From Mycolicibacterium sarraceniae (GTDB taxonomy: Bacteria > Actinomycetota > Actinomycetes > Mycobacteriales > Mycobacteriaceae): DNA of 64,000 nt. Positions 55,155 through 63,512 of the stretch are shown here, in pieces (positions within the stretch are counted from its first letter, which is position 1; each line of letters begins with the position of its first letter). Below the pieces are notes generated by a model that was given only the letters and a program-made list of their open reading frames with translations, ran no database searches and was not told the DNA's origin. Where the stretch lies: the NCBI RefSeq assembly GCF_010731875.1, contig NZ_AP022595.1:1-64000 (forward strand), given 5' to 3'. Made by a program: the position numbers and the translations under genes.

Positions 55155-55673
55155 GTCTTTGACCAAGGGCGTATCGATGCGGTGTGGACCTCTGATATCA
55201 CGTACTTGACCTGCGGTGAAGGGGATGCCTTCCTGTGTGCGATTCGCGATGAACACTCGCGGCGGGTGTTGGGTTGGTCGCTGGCCGACCACATGCGCAC
55301 TGAGCTGGTCGAAGCCGCCGTCGATGCTGCGGTGTTCATCCGCGCCGGCAACGTCGCCGGCACCATCCTGCATGCCGATCGAGGCGGTCAATTCACCAGC
55401 CACGACATGGCCCAGGTTTGTTCTGAGCATGGCTTACTGCGCTCTATGGGAGCGACCGGGATCTGCTGGGACAACGCCGGAGCCGAATCGCTATGGTCGA
55501 CGGTCAAACATGAGTATTACAAACGCCACGCGTTCACCACGTACGCGAATCTTACTGCAGGACTTGACAATTACATCAGATTCTACAACCATGAAAGGCG
55601 ACACAGTTCGTTAGGGATGATCTCACCCATCGACTTCGAGATCGCCTCACAGCCACGTCAGCAATCAAGCTAA
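55155..55673 (+). pseudogene. IS3 transposase OrfB, 3' part
   Basis: Continues the interrupted rve domain: first catalytic Asp in AVWTSDITYLTCGEG, second in ILHADRGGQFTSHDMA, Glu in WDNAGAESLWSTVKHEYYK, ending in the NHERRHSSLGMISPIDFE block. With the upstream part it completes a DDE integrase-like OrfB, so the host IS was intact before the IS4 insertion. Confidence 0.9.
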
Positions 55674-55835
55674 CCGTGTCCACTTTTTCTGGGGAACCTC
55701 AGTGGACCACTTCTTGCTGGGTTTGATATGACAAAAGAGTAAAGAATCACACACTTGGCTAATCTTGTGCTCGACCCGACAACGGCAAATGTTCCCGCGA
55801 TCAAGAAGGTCTGGCCATAACCAGAGGTCGCGTGC

Positions 55836-56102
55836 ATGGAGATAATCGCCTTGGGTTCTGCAGCTGCCGTTGCCGTCGCCGTGGTCAAGCTGGCTCGTGC
55901 GATACGTCGCGAGAATCGCCGAATCGACGGCCTGGTCGACAACGCTGACCAGATAATCGCGGATACCCGCCGACGGTTCGACGAGGCTCTCCGATACCGA
56001 GAGTCGAGGACCCGGTTGGTAAAGATGGTGGGCACACTGGGGGCACGACCCCGTCCGCTGGTCTCGGCGATACCGTCGGAGGATTCGACAGTCCAGGTGT
56101 AG
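55836..56102 (+). CDS. Small membrane-anchored hypothetical protein
   Basis: 88 aa: one N-terminal apolar segment (IIALGSAAAVAVAVVKLA) followed by a strongly charged amphipathic helix (RRENRRIDGLVDNADQIIAD) that could be coiled-coil. No family recognised. The 134 bp before it, after the IS3 end, is A/T-richer than the window and has no gene. Confidence 0.5.
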   Translation: MEIIALGSAAAVAVAVVKLARAIRRENRRIDGLVDNADQIIADTRRRFDEALRYRESRTRLVKMVGTLGARPRPLVSAIPSEDSTVQV

Positions 56103-56154
56103 CTTCTTAGCCTCGATCCACCGATTGACTTGATGAGGGTTCGGGTGTCGGTAT

Positions 56155-56296
56155 TAGAAAAGTGCCCTTTGAACTGGGATGATTGAAGTTCTCACACAAA
56201 CAATCGGACCAACTCGGAAGGGCACTTCGAGTGCAAGTTTCCCATAGGTTCGCCGCCGAGTCTGCGGTGTTCGATGAAGAGCATCGTCGCTGAAGT
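56155..56296 (+). mobile_element. IS1380-family left-end fragment
   Basis: GTG 56231 begins VQVSHRFAAESAVFDEEH, the N-terminus of IS1380-type transposases, then stops at TGA 56291-56293. The upstream AAAGTGCCCTT and inverted AAGGGCACTT (56158-56168, 56217-56226) resemble the element's end region. Only about 20 codons remain; the rest is gone. Confidence 0.6.
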
Positions 56297-56426
56297 GTGC
56301 CTACTTGCATGAAGTTGTCGTCCCGGCTATCAGTCTGGGAAGGTCGCTCGCACTAGACGGGGTTCAAGCGCCACAAGCAAGTCACGACTCGTAGTGGTCG
56401 GTCCATGGACGACATGTCGCGGAACA
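56294..56426. other. Gap between IS1380 fragment and repressor gene
   Basis: No gene, tRNA or clear hairpin seen. Confidence 0.4.
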
Positions 56427-57215
56427 CTAATCAAGTTCATCTGACGGCCAGCGCCAGATCTTCGCCCCTTCTTCTGAAAGATTGGTGAACTCGTTCTTCC
56501 GAATGATGAGGTCACCGTCCTCCGGGATTCGTTCCCGGTAGGCGAACCCTCCGTGGGGACTGATGCCCTTCTCCGGGGGGAGGTTGGGGTCGAACTCGAC
56601 GACGACGTTCTTGTCGCGGAGTGTGCGCCACCACGATTCGAGCAACTTGATCTTCGTCTCGTTCATACCGGAACCGCCAGTCGCGATGTATTCCCCGTGG
56701 TCACGTAGGCGTTGGTACACCTTGGACTTGCCGTGCAAGTTGGTCGTCTTCCACGGCCATGCTTTGTTTACCATCTGCCTGGTGGTCAAATGACCTCCGT
56801 AGGTCATTTTGTGCCACGACACCGCCTGCCGACTTACTCCATGCATGTCGGCGATCTCGCTCTGGTTGTAACCTCTGCGTCTTAGATCTTCGATGACGCC
56901 AAATACAAGCGGTTGACGGGTCATCTTGGCGCGGCGGGTCATCCGGGGTTGGCGGGTCTTCTCTGTCGGCGCTAGCTCAACAATCGCCGCGTACCCACGA
57001 CCGGGGTCCGGCTCGACAGAGTGCACGATCCACCCGTCCTCCTTGAGCAGCTCGGTGGCACGGTTAACGATGTCGTCCGAGCTGCCGGTGAGGGGGATGC
57101 CGGTGTCGGCACGGACTACCTCGATCCGCTGCTCAATTGGGTCCCAAACGGTGACTTCGGCGGTACCGGCATCGTTTATGTCAGGCTCGGTATTAATCCA
57201 TGCGATCTGCAGCAT
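56427..57215 (-). CDS. Mycobacteriophage immunity-repressor-like HTH protein
   Basis: 262 aa from ATG 57215, with GGGAGA 7 nt upstream. Residues 1-80 are an acidic domain of unknown type. A helix-turn-helix follows: LRRRGYNQSEIADMHGVSRQ, then AVSWHKMTYGG. The C-terminal half (LRDHGEYIATGGSGMNETKI, VVVEFDPNLPPEKGISPHGG, EFTNLSEEGAKIWRWP) resembles what I recall of cluster-A mycobacteriophage repressors. Lower GC than neighbours. Probably a lysogeny repressor left from a prophage. The extra N-terminal domain is unusual for those phage proteins, so the family call is tentative. Confidence 0.55.
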   Translation of the reverse strand: MLQIAWINTEPDINDAGTAEVTVWDPIEQRIEVVRADTGIPLTGSSDDIVNRATELLKEDGWIVHSVEPDPGRGYAAIVELAPTEKTRQPRMTRRAKMTRQPLVFGVIEDLRRRGYNQSEIADMHGVSRQAVSWHKMTYGGHLTTRQMVNKAWPWKTTNLHGKSKVYQRLRDHGEYIATGGSGMNETKIKLLESWWRTLRDKNVVVEFDPNLPPEKGISPHGGFAYRERIPEDGDLIIRKNEFTNLSEEGAKIWRWPSDELD

Positions 57216-57430
57216 CGTGTTCTCCCAATTGGCATCTGCGCCGAATCGCTGGCGCGGCCTTCCATCGTGCCGGGACGTTAGCCCGCGCCTCCGACAGGGT
57301 TGCGTCGACCCTCCTCCGCCCGTCCTCCCACCGGGTGTCCGGGCTTCGGGGTAACTTCCCCCATGTCACACACTGAAGCGAGGAGACCACCGCCTATGGC
57401 GCAGACCAATGCGAATCTGATCTGGAAGAT
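57216..57430. other. Repressor upstream region
   Basis: 215 bp between the repressor start and the second IS3 element. It should contain the repressor promoter; no operator repeat is clear to me. Confidence 0.4.
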
Positions 57431-58779
57431 TGAAACGCCCTGGAAATCCCGGAGGCTCCTGACCTTGGAAACGAGGATGCAGGTATGCCGAAGGAACAGT
57501 CTGCCGGGAAGCCCACGGCGCGTCGTTACAGCCCGGAGGAGAAGGCCGCTGCGGTGCGGATGGTCCGGGCTCTGCGTGCCGAGTTGGGGACCGAGCAGGG
57601 AACCGTGTCGCGGGTGGCCCGCCAACTCGGCTACGGGGTGGAGTCGGTGCGGTCCTGGGTGCGTCAAGCCGATATTGACGAGGGATGCGCTCCGGGAGTG
57701 TCCAGCGCGGAGTCGTCACGGATCAAAGAGCTCGAGCAGGAGATCCGAGAACTCAAGCGTGCCAACGAAATACTGAAACGTGCGGCCAGTTTTTTTCGGG
57801 GCGGAGCTCGACCGCCAACACAAGAAATAGTCGATTTCATCGACGCCCAGCGCGAGGAGTTCGGGGTCGAGCCCATCATCACCGTCCTGCGATCGGCAGG
57901 CGTGGTGATGGCCCCGAGCACTTACTACGACGCCAAGTCCCGCGGTCCGTCGGCGCGCGCGCAACGTGACGCCGAACTGGGGCCGGCCCTGGTGGCCCTC
58001 TGGGAGGACAACTACCGCGTCTACGGGGCCCGCAAACTGTGGAAGACCGCCCGCCGAAATGGCCACGACGTGGGCCGCGATCAGGTGGGCCGGTTGATGC
58101 GGGCTGCCGGTATCTGCGGGGCACGGCGCGGTAAACGGGTCAAGACCACGAAGCCAGATGCCAGCGCTGCGCGGCACCCCGATCTGGTGAAGCGCAAGTT
58201 CACCGCGACCGCGCCGAACCAGCTTTGGGTGACGGATCTGACATTCGTGCCGACTTGGGCCCGGCGTCGCGTACGCGTGTTTCATCGTCGATGCGTACTC
58301 CCGGATGATCGTGGGCTGGCGGGTGGCCGGCCATATGCGGACCTCGATGGTCCTCGACGCGTTGGAGATGGCGCGCTGGTCGCGCGGAAACCTGTTGGCG
58401 GGCTTGAGATGTCACTCCGATGCTGGGTCGCAGTTCACCTCCATTCGCTACGGCGAACGGCTCGCCGAGATCGGCGCGGTCCCCTCTATAGGTTCGATCG
58501 GGGACAGCTTCGATAACGCCTTGGCGGAGACGGTGAACGGCTACTACAAGGCCGAGCTGATCTACGGTCCCGCCCGCAGCGGGCCGTGGAAGACCGTCGA
58601 GGACGTCGAGCTGGCCACCCTCAGTTGGGTCTTCTGGCACAACACCAACCGCTTACACGGCTACCTCAACGACGTCCCGCCCGCTGAGTTCGAAGCCACG
58701 TTCTACGATGCCCAACGGAGCGACCAACACCTGGTCGAAATCCAATAGCCCGAGCCTCCGGCAGAACCAGGGCGTTTCA
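57431..58779 (+). mobile_element. Second IS3-family element (IS6110-like group), about 1349 bp
   Basis: Terminal repeats TGAAACGCCCTGG..T.CCGGAGGCTC at 57431-57459 and inverted at 58751-58779, 24 of 28 bases matching. No target duplication flanks it (GAT left, GTC right), so one side was probably rearranged. Confidence 0.85.
57485..58748 (+). CDS. IS3-family transposase OrfAB, frame-fused and frameshifted
   Basis: OrfA begins MPKEQSAGKPTARRYSPEEK with HTH VARQLGYGVESVRSWVRQA, and the zipper IKELEQEIRELKRANEILKR, like IS6110 OrfA. It reads in frame into OrfB across seven T residues near 57790; six T would end OrfA at GAELDRQHKK. OrfB: NRVYGARKLWKTARRNGHDV, first Asp in NQLWVTDLTFVPTWA, then a frame break near 58265. 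Second Asp in HSDAGSQFTS, Glu in DNALAETVNGYYKAELI. Ends at 58748. Confidence 0.87.
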
Positions 58780-59056
58780 GTCGGGGATGTTCTGGCTGCG
58801 GTGGGCGCGGCGAGGGCGGCGATGGTGTCCCGGTTCGGGCCGGGACGGCTGGTCGGCGCGGTGACGGCGGTTTCAGTGGCGGTGGCGTGCAGCGGTGCCC
58901 GGCTGCTCGCGCCGGAGTGGCCGCCGGTGTCGGGGTGGGTGGGTGCAACACCAGTTGCCCTCTGATGCGCGGTGGGGTCGATGGGCCATCGTCGCGGGGA
59001 TGACTGCCCTGGCAACGGGTTTGGGCGGCATCGCCAGCGGTGAAGGAGTCAGTGCG
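58780..59056. other. Stretch between IS3 element and DDE transposase
   Basis: 277 bp. A rightward frame to 58965 gives an alanine/valine-rich peptide (VSRFGPGRLVGAVTAVSVAV) with no recognised family. It may include the left end of the next transposon; no terminal repeat was found by eye. Confidence 0.35.
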
Positions 59057-60522
59057 GTGTTGGGTGAGGATGAGAAGCGCCGGGCGCGGGCCCAGGCGGT
59101 GGGGGTTGTTCCGCTACCAGTTGATCTGCCCGGCGTTGGATCAGGGCCTGTCGACGAAGGCCCGGGGCCGGCTGGTCCGCCAGATCGCCTCCGGTGAGCA
59201 CACCGACCCGTTCGGGACCCCGGTGCGGTATTCCCGGGACACCCTGGATCGGTGGATCCGCCGGTATCGGGCCGGCGGGTTCGTCGAGTTGGTGCCCAGC
59301 CCCCGGACGTGTGTGCCGCGCACCGATACCGCAGTGTTGGAGATGGCCGCGGCCCTCAAGCGGGAGAACCCGGCCCGGACCGCCGCGCAGGTGGGCAGGA
59401 TCCTGCGCACCGCGACCGGGTGGGCGCGCCCTCGGAATCGACCCTGCTGCGGCTGTTCCACCGCCTGGAGCTGATCGGCCCGGCCGCCGGGGATGCCCCG
59501 GTGGTGTTCGGCCGGTTCGAAGCCGCCAACCCCAACGACCGGTGGACCGGGGACGCCCTGCACGGCCCGCGGATCGGCGGGAGGAAAACCTATCTGTTCG
59601 CCTTCCTCGATGATCATTCCCGGCTGGTCTGCGGCTACCGTTTCGGCTTCGCCGAGGACGCCGTCCGGTTGGGTGCCGCGCTGCAACCCGCACTGGCCGC
59701 CCGCGGGTCCCGGCCAGCGTCTATGTCGATAACGGGTCGGCCTTCGTCGATGCCTGGCTGCTGCGGGCGTGCGCGAAACTCGGCGTGCGCCTGGTCCATT
59801 CCACCCGCACCGCCCCCAGGGCAGAGGCAAGATCGAACGGTTCTTCCGCACCGTGCGTGAGCAGTTCCTGGTCGAGATCGTCGATACCACCGCCGAACAG
59901 CTCGCCGCTACCGGGTTGATCACCGCACCGCGCTGCTGGAACTGAACCGGCTGTTCACCGCGTGGGTCGAAACCGAGTACCACCGCCGCACCCACACCGA
60001 GACCGGCCACGCCCCGCTGGACCGCTGGGAGCAAGGCTGGACCCGGCTCGGCCGCGGCCCGGCGGTACCGACATCCGCGGATCTGACCGAGGCGTTCCTG
60101 TGGTCGGAGCACCGCACCGTCACCAAAACGGCCACGGTGTCGTTGCACGGCAACACCTTTCAAGTCGATACGGCCCTGATCGGGCGGCGGGTGGAGTTGG
60201 TGTTCTCACCCTTCGACCTGGAAACCATCGAAGTCCGCTACCGCGAGGTCCGCTACGGCCGGGCCGTGCCGCACATCATCACCCGCCATACCCACCCCAA
60301 AGCCCGACCCGAAACACCCGAACCAGCCCCGGCGGCGACCGGGATCGACTACCTGGCGCTGACCGCCCAGACCCACCACGAGCAGATCCGCGCCGATCAC
60401 CGCATCGGATACAACGCCCTGTTCGCCACCCCACCACCGCGCGTACCGACGGCCAGATCCCCGGACAACTCAGCATCGACGACATCGCCAGCCTTGACGA
60501 CCAGGATGGGGTGTCGGCGTGA
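59057..60522 (+). CDS. DDE transposase with Mu-type C-terminal domain, frameshifted
   Basis: About 488 codons from GTG 59057. HTH region RYSRDTLDRWIRRYRAGGFV. rve core: first Asp in NDRWTGDALHGPRIGGRKTY, second in ASVYVDNGSAFVDAWLL, Glu in GRGKIERFFRTVREQFLV. C-terminal Mu-transposase-like part: HTETGHAPLDRWEQGWTRLG, SLHGNTFQVDTALIGRRVEL. Breaks near 59105, 59425, 59710, 59820, 59920 and 60440. The stop overlaps the ATPase start (GTGA at 60519-60522), so they form one two-gene module like TniA-TniB or IS21 IstA-IstB in plan. Confidence 0.8.
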
Positions 60523-61333
60523 GTATCGAACGGCTGCAACAGTATTACGGCTTCACCCGGATGCCCTTCGGCCGCGCTCTGGCCCCCGGGATGCTGCACC
60601 GCCACCCCGGCCACAGCGAAGCCGTCGCCCGGATCTCCTGGTGTGTGGACCAGCATGCGATCGGGGTCATCACCGGGAGGTCGGCGCCGGTAAGACCGTC
60701 GCGATCCGGGCCGCGACCGCCGCGCTCGATCCGGCCCGCCACGTCATCATCTACCTGCCCAACCCCTCGGTCGGGGTCCGCGGCATGCTGCACCACATCG
60801 TCACCGCGTTGGGGCGGGTGCCCAGTTTCTACACCGCCACCCTGGCCCCCCAGGCCGCCGAGGCCCTGGCCGCTGAACACGCCGAACGCGGCCGAACCCC
60901 GTCGTGGTCATCGACGAAGCCCACCTGCTCGACAACACCCAAATGGAAGCGATCCGCATGCTCACCAACCACGACATGGACTCCGGGTCACCCTTCGCCG
61001 CCCTGCTCGTCGGGCAACCCACCCTGCGGCATCGCCTGCGTCTGGGCGTGCTGGCCGCACTCGATCAGCGCATCGCGATGCGCTACGCGATCGCCGGCAT
61101 GGCCCCCCGCCGATACCGCCGACTACATCGGCCACCACGCCACGATCGCCGGCCGCACCGACACCCTGTTCTCCGACGACGCGATCACCCTGATCCACAA
61201 CGCCGCCCGGGGCTACCCCCGGGCGGTCAACAACCTCGCCGTGCACCCACTGACCGCGGCGTTCGCCGCGAAAGCCGCGATCGTCGATGAGAAAGCCGCC
61301 CGGATCGCGGTCACTGAAACAGGCCACGACTGA
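60519..61333 (+). CDS. ExeA/TniB-like AAA ATPase of the transposon, frameshifted
   Basis: About 271 codons. ERLQQYYGFTRMPFGRALAP is typical of ExeA-like ATPases partnered with transposases. Walker A (expected GEVGAGKTVAIRAATAAL) is split by a frame break at 60680. Walker B VVVIDEAHLLDN follows another break at about 60900; sensor region LLVGQPTLRHRLRLG, and a final break near 61110. It ends ARIAVTETGHD. Such ATPases select target and activate the transposase. Confidence 0.8.
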
Positions 61334-61383
61334 ATCACCGACCGTGCGACGTCACCGCACCGAGGACGCCGTCACCATGCAGA

Positions 61384-61418
61384 CGAAGGCCCTGCCCGCT
61401 ACGCGGACAGGGCCTTCG
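61384..61418. terminator. Perfect 11-bp inverted repeat after the transposon ATPase
   Basis: CGAAGGCCCTG pairs with CAGGGCCTTCG around a 13-nt loop. No T-run follows. It may be an intrinsic terminator of the mycobacterial type or an element end. It lies where the next transposase's missing N-terminus should be. Confidence 0.5.
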
Positions 61419-61419
61419 C

Positions 61420-62874
61420 TACATCAACACCATCGGCATCCACGATGACGCCATCAACTGCATCCACAGCGACGGTCAACAACTGGCGGCACTGAAGGCC
61501 GCAGCTGCCGAGCGGTTGTCTGCCGGACAAGCGGTGCTGGACCTTGGAGTGGCCGGGCCGCCCGGATCGGAGCCGTTGCCGATAACCTCCTCCCAGATGA
61601 CCCATCTGTGGGATGGGTTGTGTGCGGCTTACCGGATAGTGGGATTTGAGGTGGCAGCCAAGGGCGACAACGTGTTTCGTGACCTGGTACTCGCGCGGAT
61701 CATCGAACCGACCAGCAAGATCGACGCCGAGCGGGTCCTGAATGAAGTCGGCGTGCCGGCGGCCTCCTATGCCACCCTCAAACGCCGGCTGCCCAGCTAC
61801 GCGAAGCCGTCGTGGCGGCAAGCGCTGGCCGGGGCATCGGCACGGCACGCCAGACTCGGACCGGCATCGCTGGTGCTCTACGACGTCTCGACGCTGTACT
61901 TCGAAACCGATGCCGGTGACGGATTCCGCGAGCCCGGGTTTTCCAAGGAACGCCGCCTGGAACCTCAGATCACCCTCGGGCTGCTCACCGATGCGGCCGG
62001 GTTCCCGCTGACCGTGGAAGCGTTCGAGGGCAACAAGGCCGAGACCGCCACCATGCTGCCAGTCATCAACGCGTTCAAGGCTGCCCACCGGCTGACCGAC
62101 GTCACCGTGGTCGCCGATGCCGGGATGATTTCCGAGGCCAACCAGATCGCCCTGCAGGCTGCGGGGTTGTCCTACGTCCTGGGCACCCGCATTCCGTTCC
62201 TGCCCGACGTGGTCCGCGAATGGTGCGCCAAGCACCCCGACGAAGCTGTTCCCGATCTGCTGATGCTGACCCAGCCGTGGTCGGCGACCAGCAGCGAGAA
62301 GGCCCGCGGTATCCCCGACCGGGTCATCTACTACCAGTACCGCCACGATCGGGCCCGGCGCACCCTGCGTGGCATCGATGAACAGATCGCCAAAGCCCCA
62401 CGCGCCGTTGATGGCAAGGCCCCGGTCAAGCGCAACCGGTTCATCAAGCTCGCCGGCGCCACCAAGACCGTCAACCGCGAATTGGAGGCCAAGAACCGGG
62501 CCTTGGCCGGCTGGAAGGGCTACACCACCAACCTCACCGGCCAGACCCCGGAGTTCGTCATCGACGCCTACCACCAACTCTGGCGTATCGAGAAGTCCTT
62601 CCGGATGTCCGAGCACGACCTGCAGGCCAGGCCGATCTACCATCACGTCCGCGAATCGATCGACGCGCACCTGAGCATCGTCGTCGCCGCGATGGCTGTC
62701 AGCCACTGGATCGAAGCCCAAACGGGCTGGAGCATAAAGAAATTCGTGCGTACCGCCCGCCGCTACCGCACCGTCCGCATCAAGGCCGGCGAACAAACAC
62801 TGACTGCAGCCGACCCGCTACCCGACGACCTCCGCGAAGCACTCATCAAAATTCGTGCCGGCGGTGTGCACTAA
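61420..62874 (+). CDS. IS1634/IS1549-type transposase, N-terminally truncated
   Basis: From 61516 (TTG) 452 aa read cleanly. The same frame extends upstream through RYINTIGIHDDAINCIHSDG to about 61420, which looks like the middle of this family's N-terminal domain; about 40-60 residues and the start are missing. DDE core: first Asp in LVLYDVSTLYFETDAGDGF, second in VTVVADAGMISEANQIALQ, Glu in YHQLWRIEKSFRMSEHDLQ. Ends IKIRAGGVH. Truncation by the neighbouring transposon is the simplest reading. Confidence 0.85.
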   Translation, partial: YINTIGIHDDAINCIHSDGQQLAALKAAAAERLSAGQAVLDLGVAGPPGSEPLPITSSQMTHLWDGLCAAYRIVGFEVAAKGDNVFRDLVLARIIEPTSKIDAERVLNEVGVPAASYATLKRRLPSYAKPSWRQALAGASARHARLGPASLVLYDVSTLYFETDAGDGFREPGFSKERRLEPQITLGLLTDAAGFPLTVEAFEGNKAETATMLPVINAFKAAHRLTDVTVVADAGMISEANQIALQAAGLSYVLGTRIPFLPDVVREWCAKHPDEAVPDLLMLTQPWSATSSEKARGIPDRVIYYQYRHDRARRTLRGIDEQIAKAPRAVDGKAPVKRNRFIKLAGATKTVNRELEAKNRALAGWKGYTTNLTGQTPEFVIDAYHQLWRIEKSFRMSEHDLQARPIYHHVRESIDAHLSIVVAAMAVSHWIEAQTGWSIKKFVRTARRYRTVRIKAGEQTLTAADPLPDDLREALIKIRAGGVH

Positions 62875-62921
62875 TTTGAGCCGAGTCAGGACGCCCCTGC
62901 AACACGCCCCAACGGTCTACA

Positions 62922-63240
62922 GAACCCCCATTCGGCGTCGCCTGGAATACCCAGCAGAAGTCAGTCACCGACGAGTACGAACAACGTGGCTTCGCCGGAC
63001 GCTTCGGCCCCGGCTTGCCTCGCGTTTCCGACGGGTCGCTGCTGTTCCTGCTACACCTGATCTCCAAGATGCAGCCTGTCAAGAGTGGCGAGGGGGGCAG
63101 TCGGCTGGCCATCGTTTTGAACGGCTCACCGCTCTTCACTGGCGGAGCTGGTTCGGGTGAGTCGAACATCCGCCAGTGGATCATCGAAAACGACCTGCTC
63201 GACGCGATCGTCGCGCTTCCGACGGACATGTTCTACAACA
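62922..63240 (+). pseudogene. Type I restriction methyltransferase (HsdM) internal fragment
   Basis: About 105 codons. Begins at a damaged NPPF catalytic motif (one base short) and continues [85 protein letters not shown]. This is the N6-adenine methyltransferase core of HsdM downstream of the SAM motif. It stops abruptly at 63240, where an integrase stub in the opposite strand begins. No hsdS or hsdR is nearby. Confidence 0.75.
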
Positions 63241-63387
63241 CTTGGCCACCTCGACGGTGTTGGCGAACCGCTCGGCATCCCGCTTCGTCTTGAATCCGCG
63301 CTTGTCGGTCTGGCGGTTGTCCGGTGTGCGATAGCGAACCCGGTACCGCTTGCCCTTCTTGGTCTCGTAAGCCGCGACGACTGCCAT
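63240..63387 (-). pseudogene. Tyrosine integrase, N-terminal arm-binding domain stub
   Basis: ATG 63387 begins MAVVAAYETKKGKRYRVRYR, then [20 protein letters not shown] and FANTVEVAK. This is the N-terminal arm-type DNA-binding domain of phage/ICE integrases. The reading frame becomes HsdM antisense at 63240, so the core-binding and catalytic domains are lost. It lies 45 bp from the attR core, as integrase genes do. Confidence 0.72.
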
Positions 63388-63402
63388 GCCCACAGCGCAG
63401 AG

Positions 63403-63424
63403 AATGTGGGCAAAATGTGGGCAA
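63403..63424. repeat. Tandem 11-bp repeats, candidate integrase arm-type sites
   Basis: AATGTGGGCAA occurs twice in tandem (63403-63413, 63414-63424) between the integrase start and the attR core. Position and repetition fit arm-binding sites for the integrase N-terminal domain. Confidence 0.6.
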
Positions 63425-63431
63425 TAACCGC

Positions 63432-63448
63432 TCCCCATCCACCTCGGA
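63432..63448. other. Putative attachment site, right (attR core)
   Basis: TCCCCATCCACCTCGGA, identical to 49953-49969. It separates the integrase/arm-site side (island) from the nrdF terminator (core chromosome). Confidence 0.65.
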
Positions 63449-63453
63449 GAACA

Positions 63454-63485
63454 CTAAAGGCGGACCGTTTCCAGTCCGCCTTTAG
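63454..63485 (-). terminator. nrdF terminator
   Basis: CTAAAGGCGGAC pairs perfectly with GTCCGCCTTTAG (12 bp) with an 8-nt loop, about 28 bp after the nrdF stop. Confidence 0.85.
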
Positions 63486-63512
63486 GTCCAAATATCGCCC
63501 TGAGCAGGGAAC

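Larger units (their letters stand above)
52764..55701 (+). mobile_element. IS3-family element, interrupted by an IS4-family element
   Basis: Imperfect 26-bp terminal repeats: TGAGCTTCCCCAG..AGTGGACAC at 52764-52789 and the inverse (TGAGGTTCCCCAG..AGTGGACAC) at 55676-55701. Flanked by a 3-bp target duplication GTG (52761-52763, 55702-55704). Removing the insert gives about 1305 bp, normal for IS3. Confidence 0.85.

Noticed and set aside
61399..62796. 465-codon leftward open frame opposite the IS1634-type transposase
   Set aside because: Shadow frame; the rightward frame has the DDE residues.
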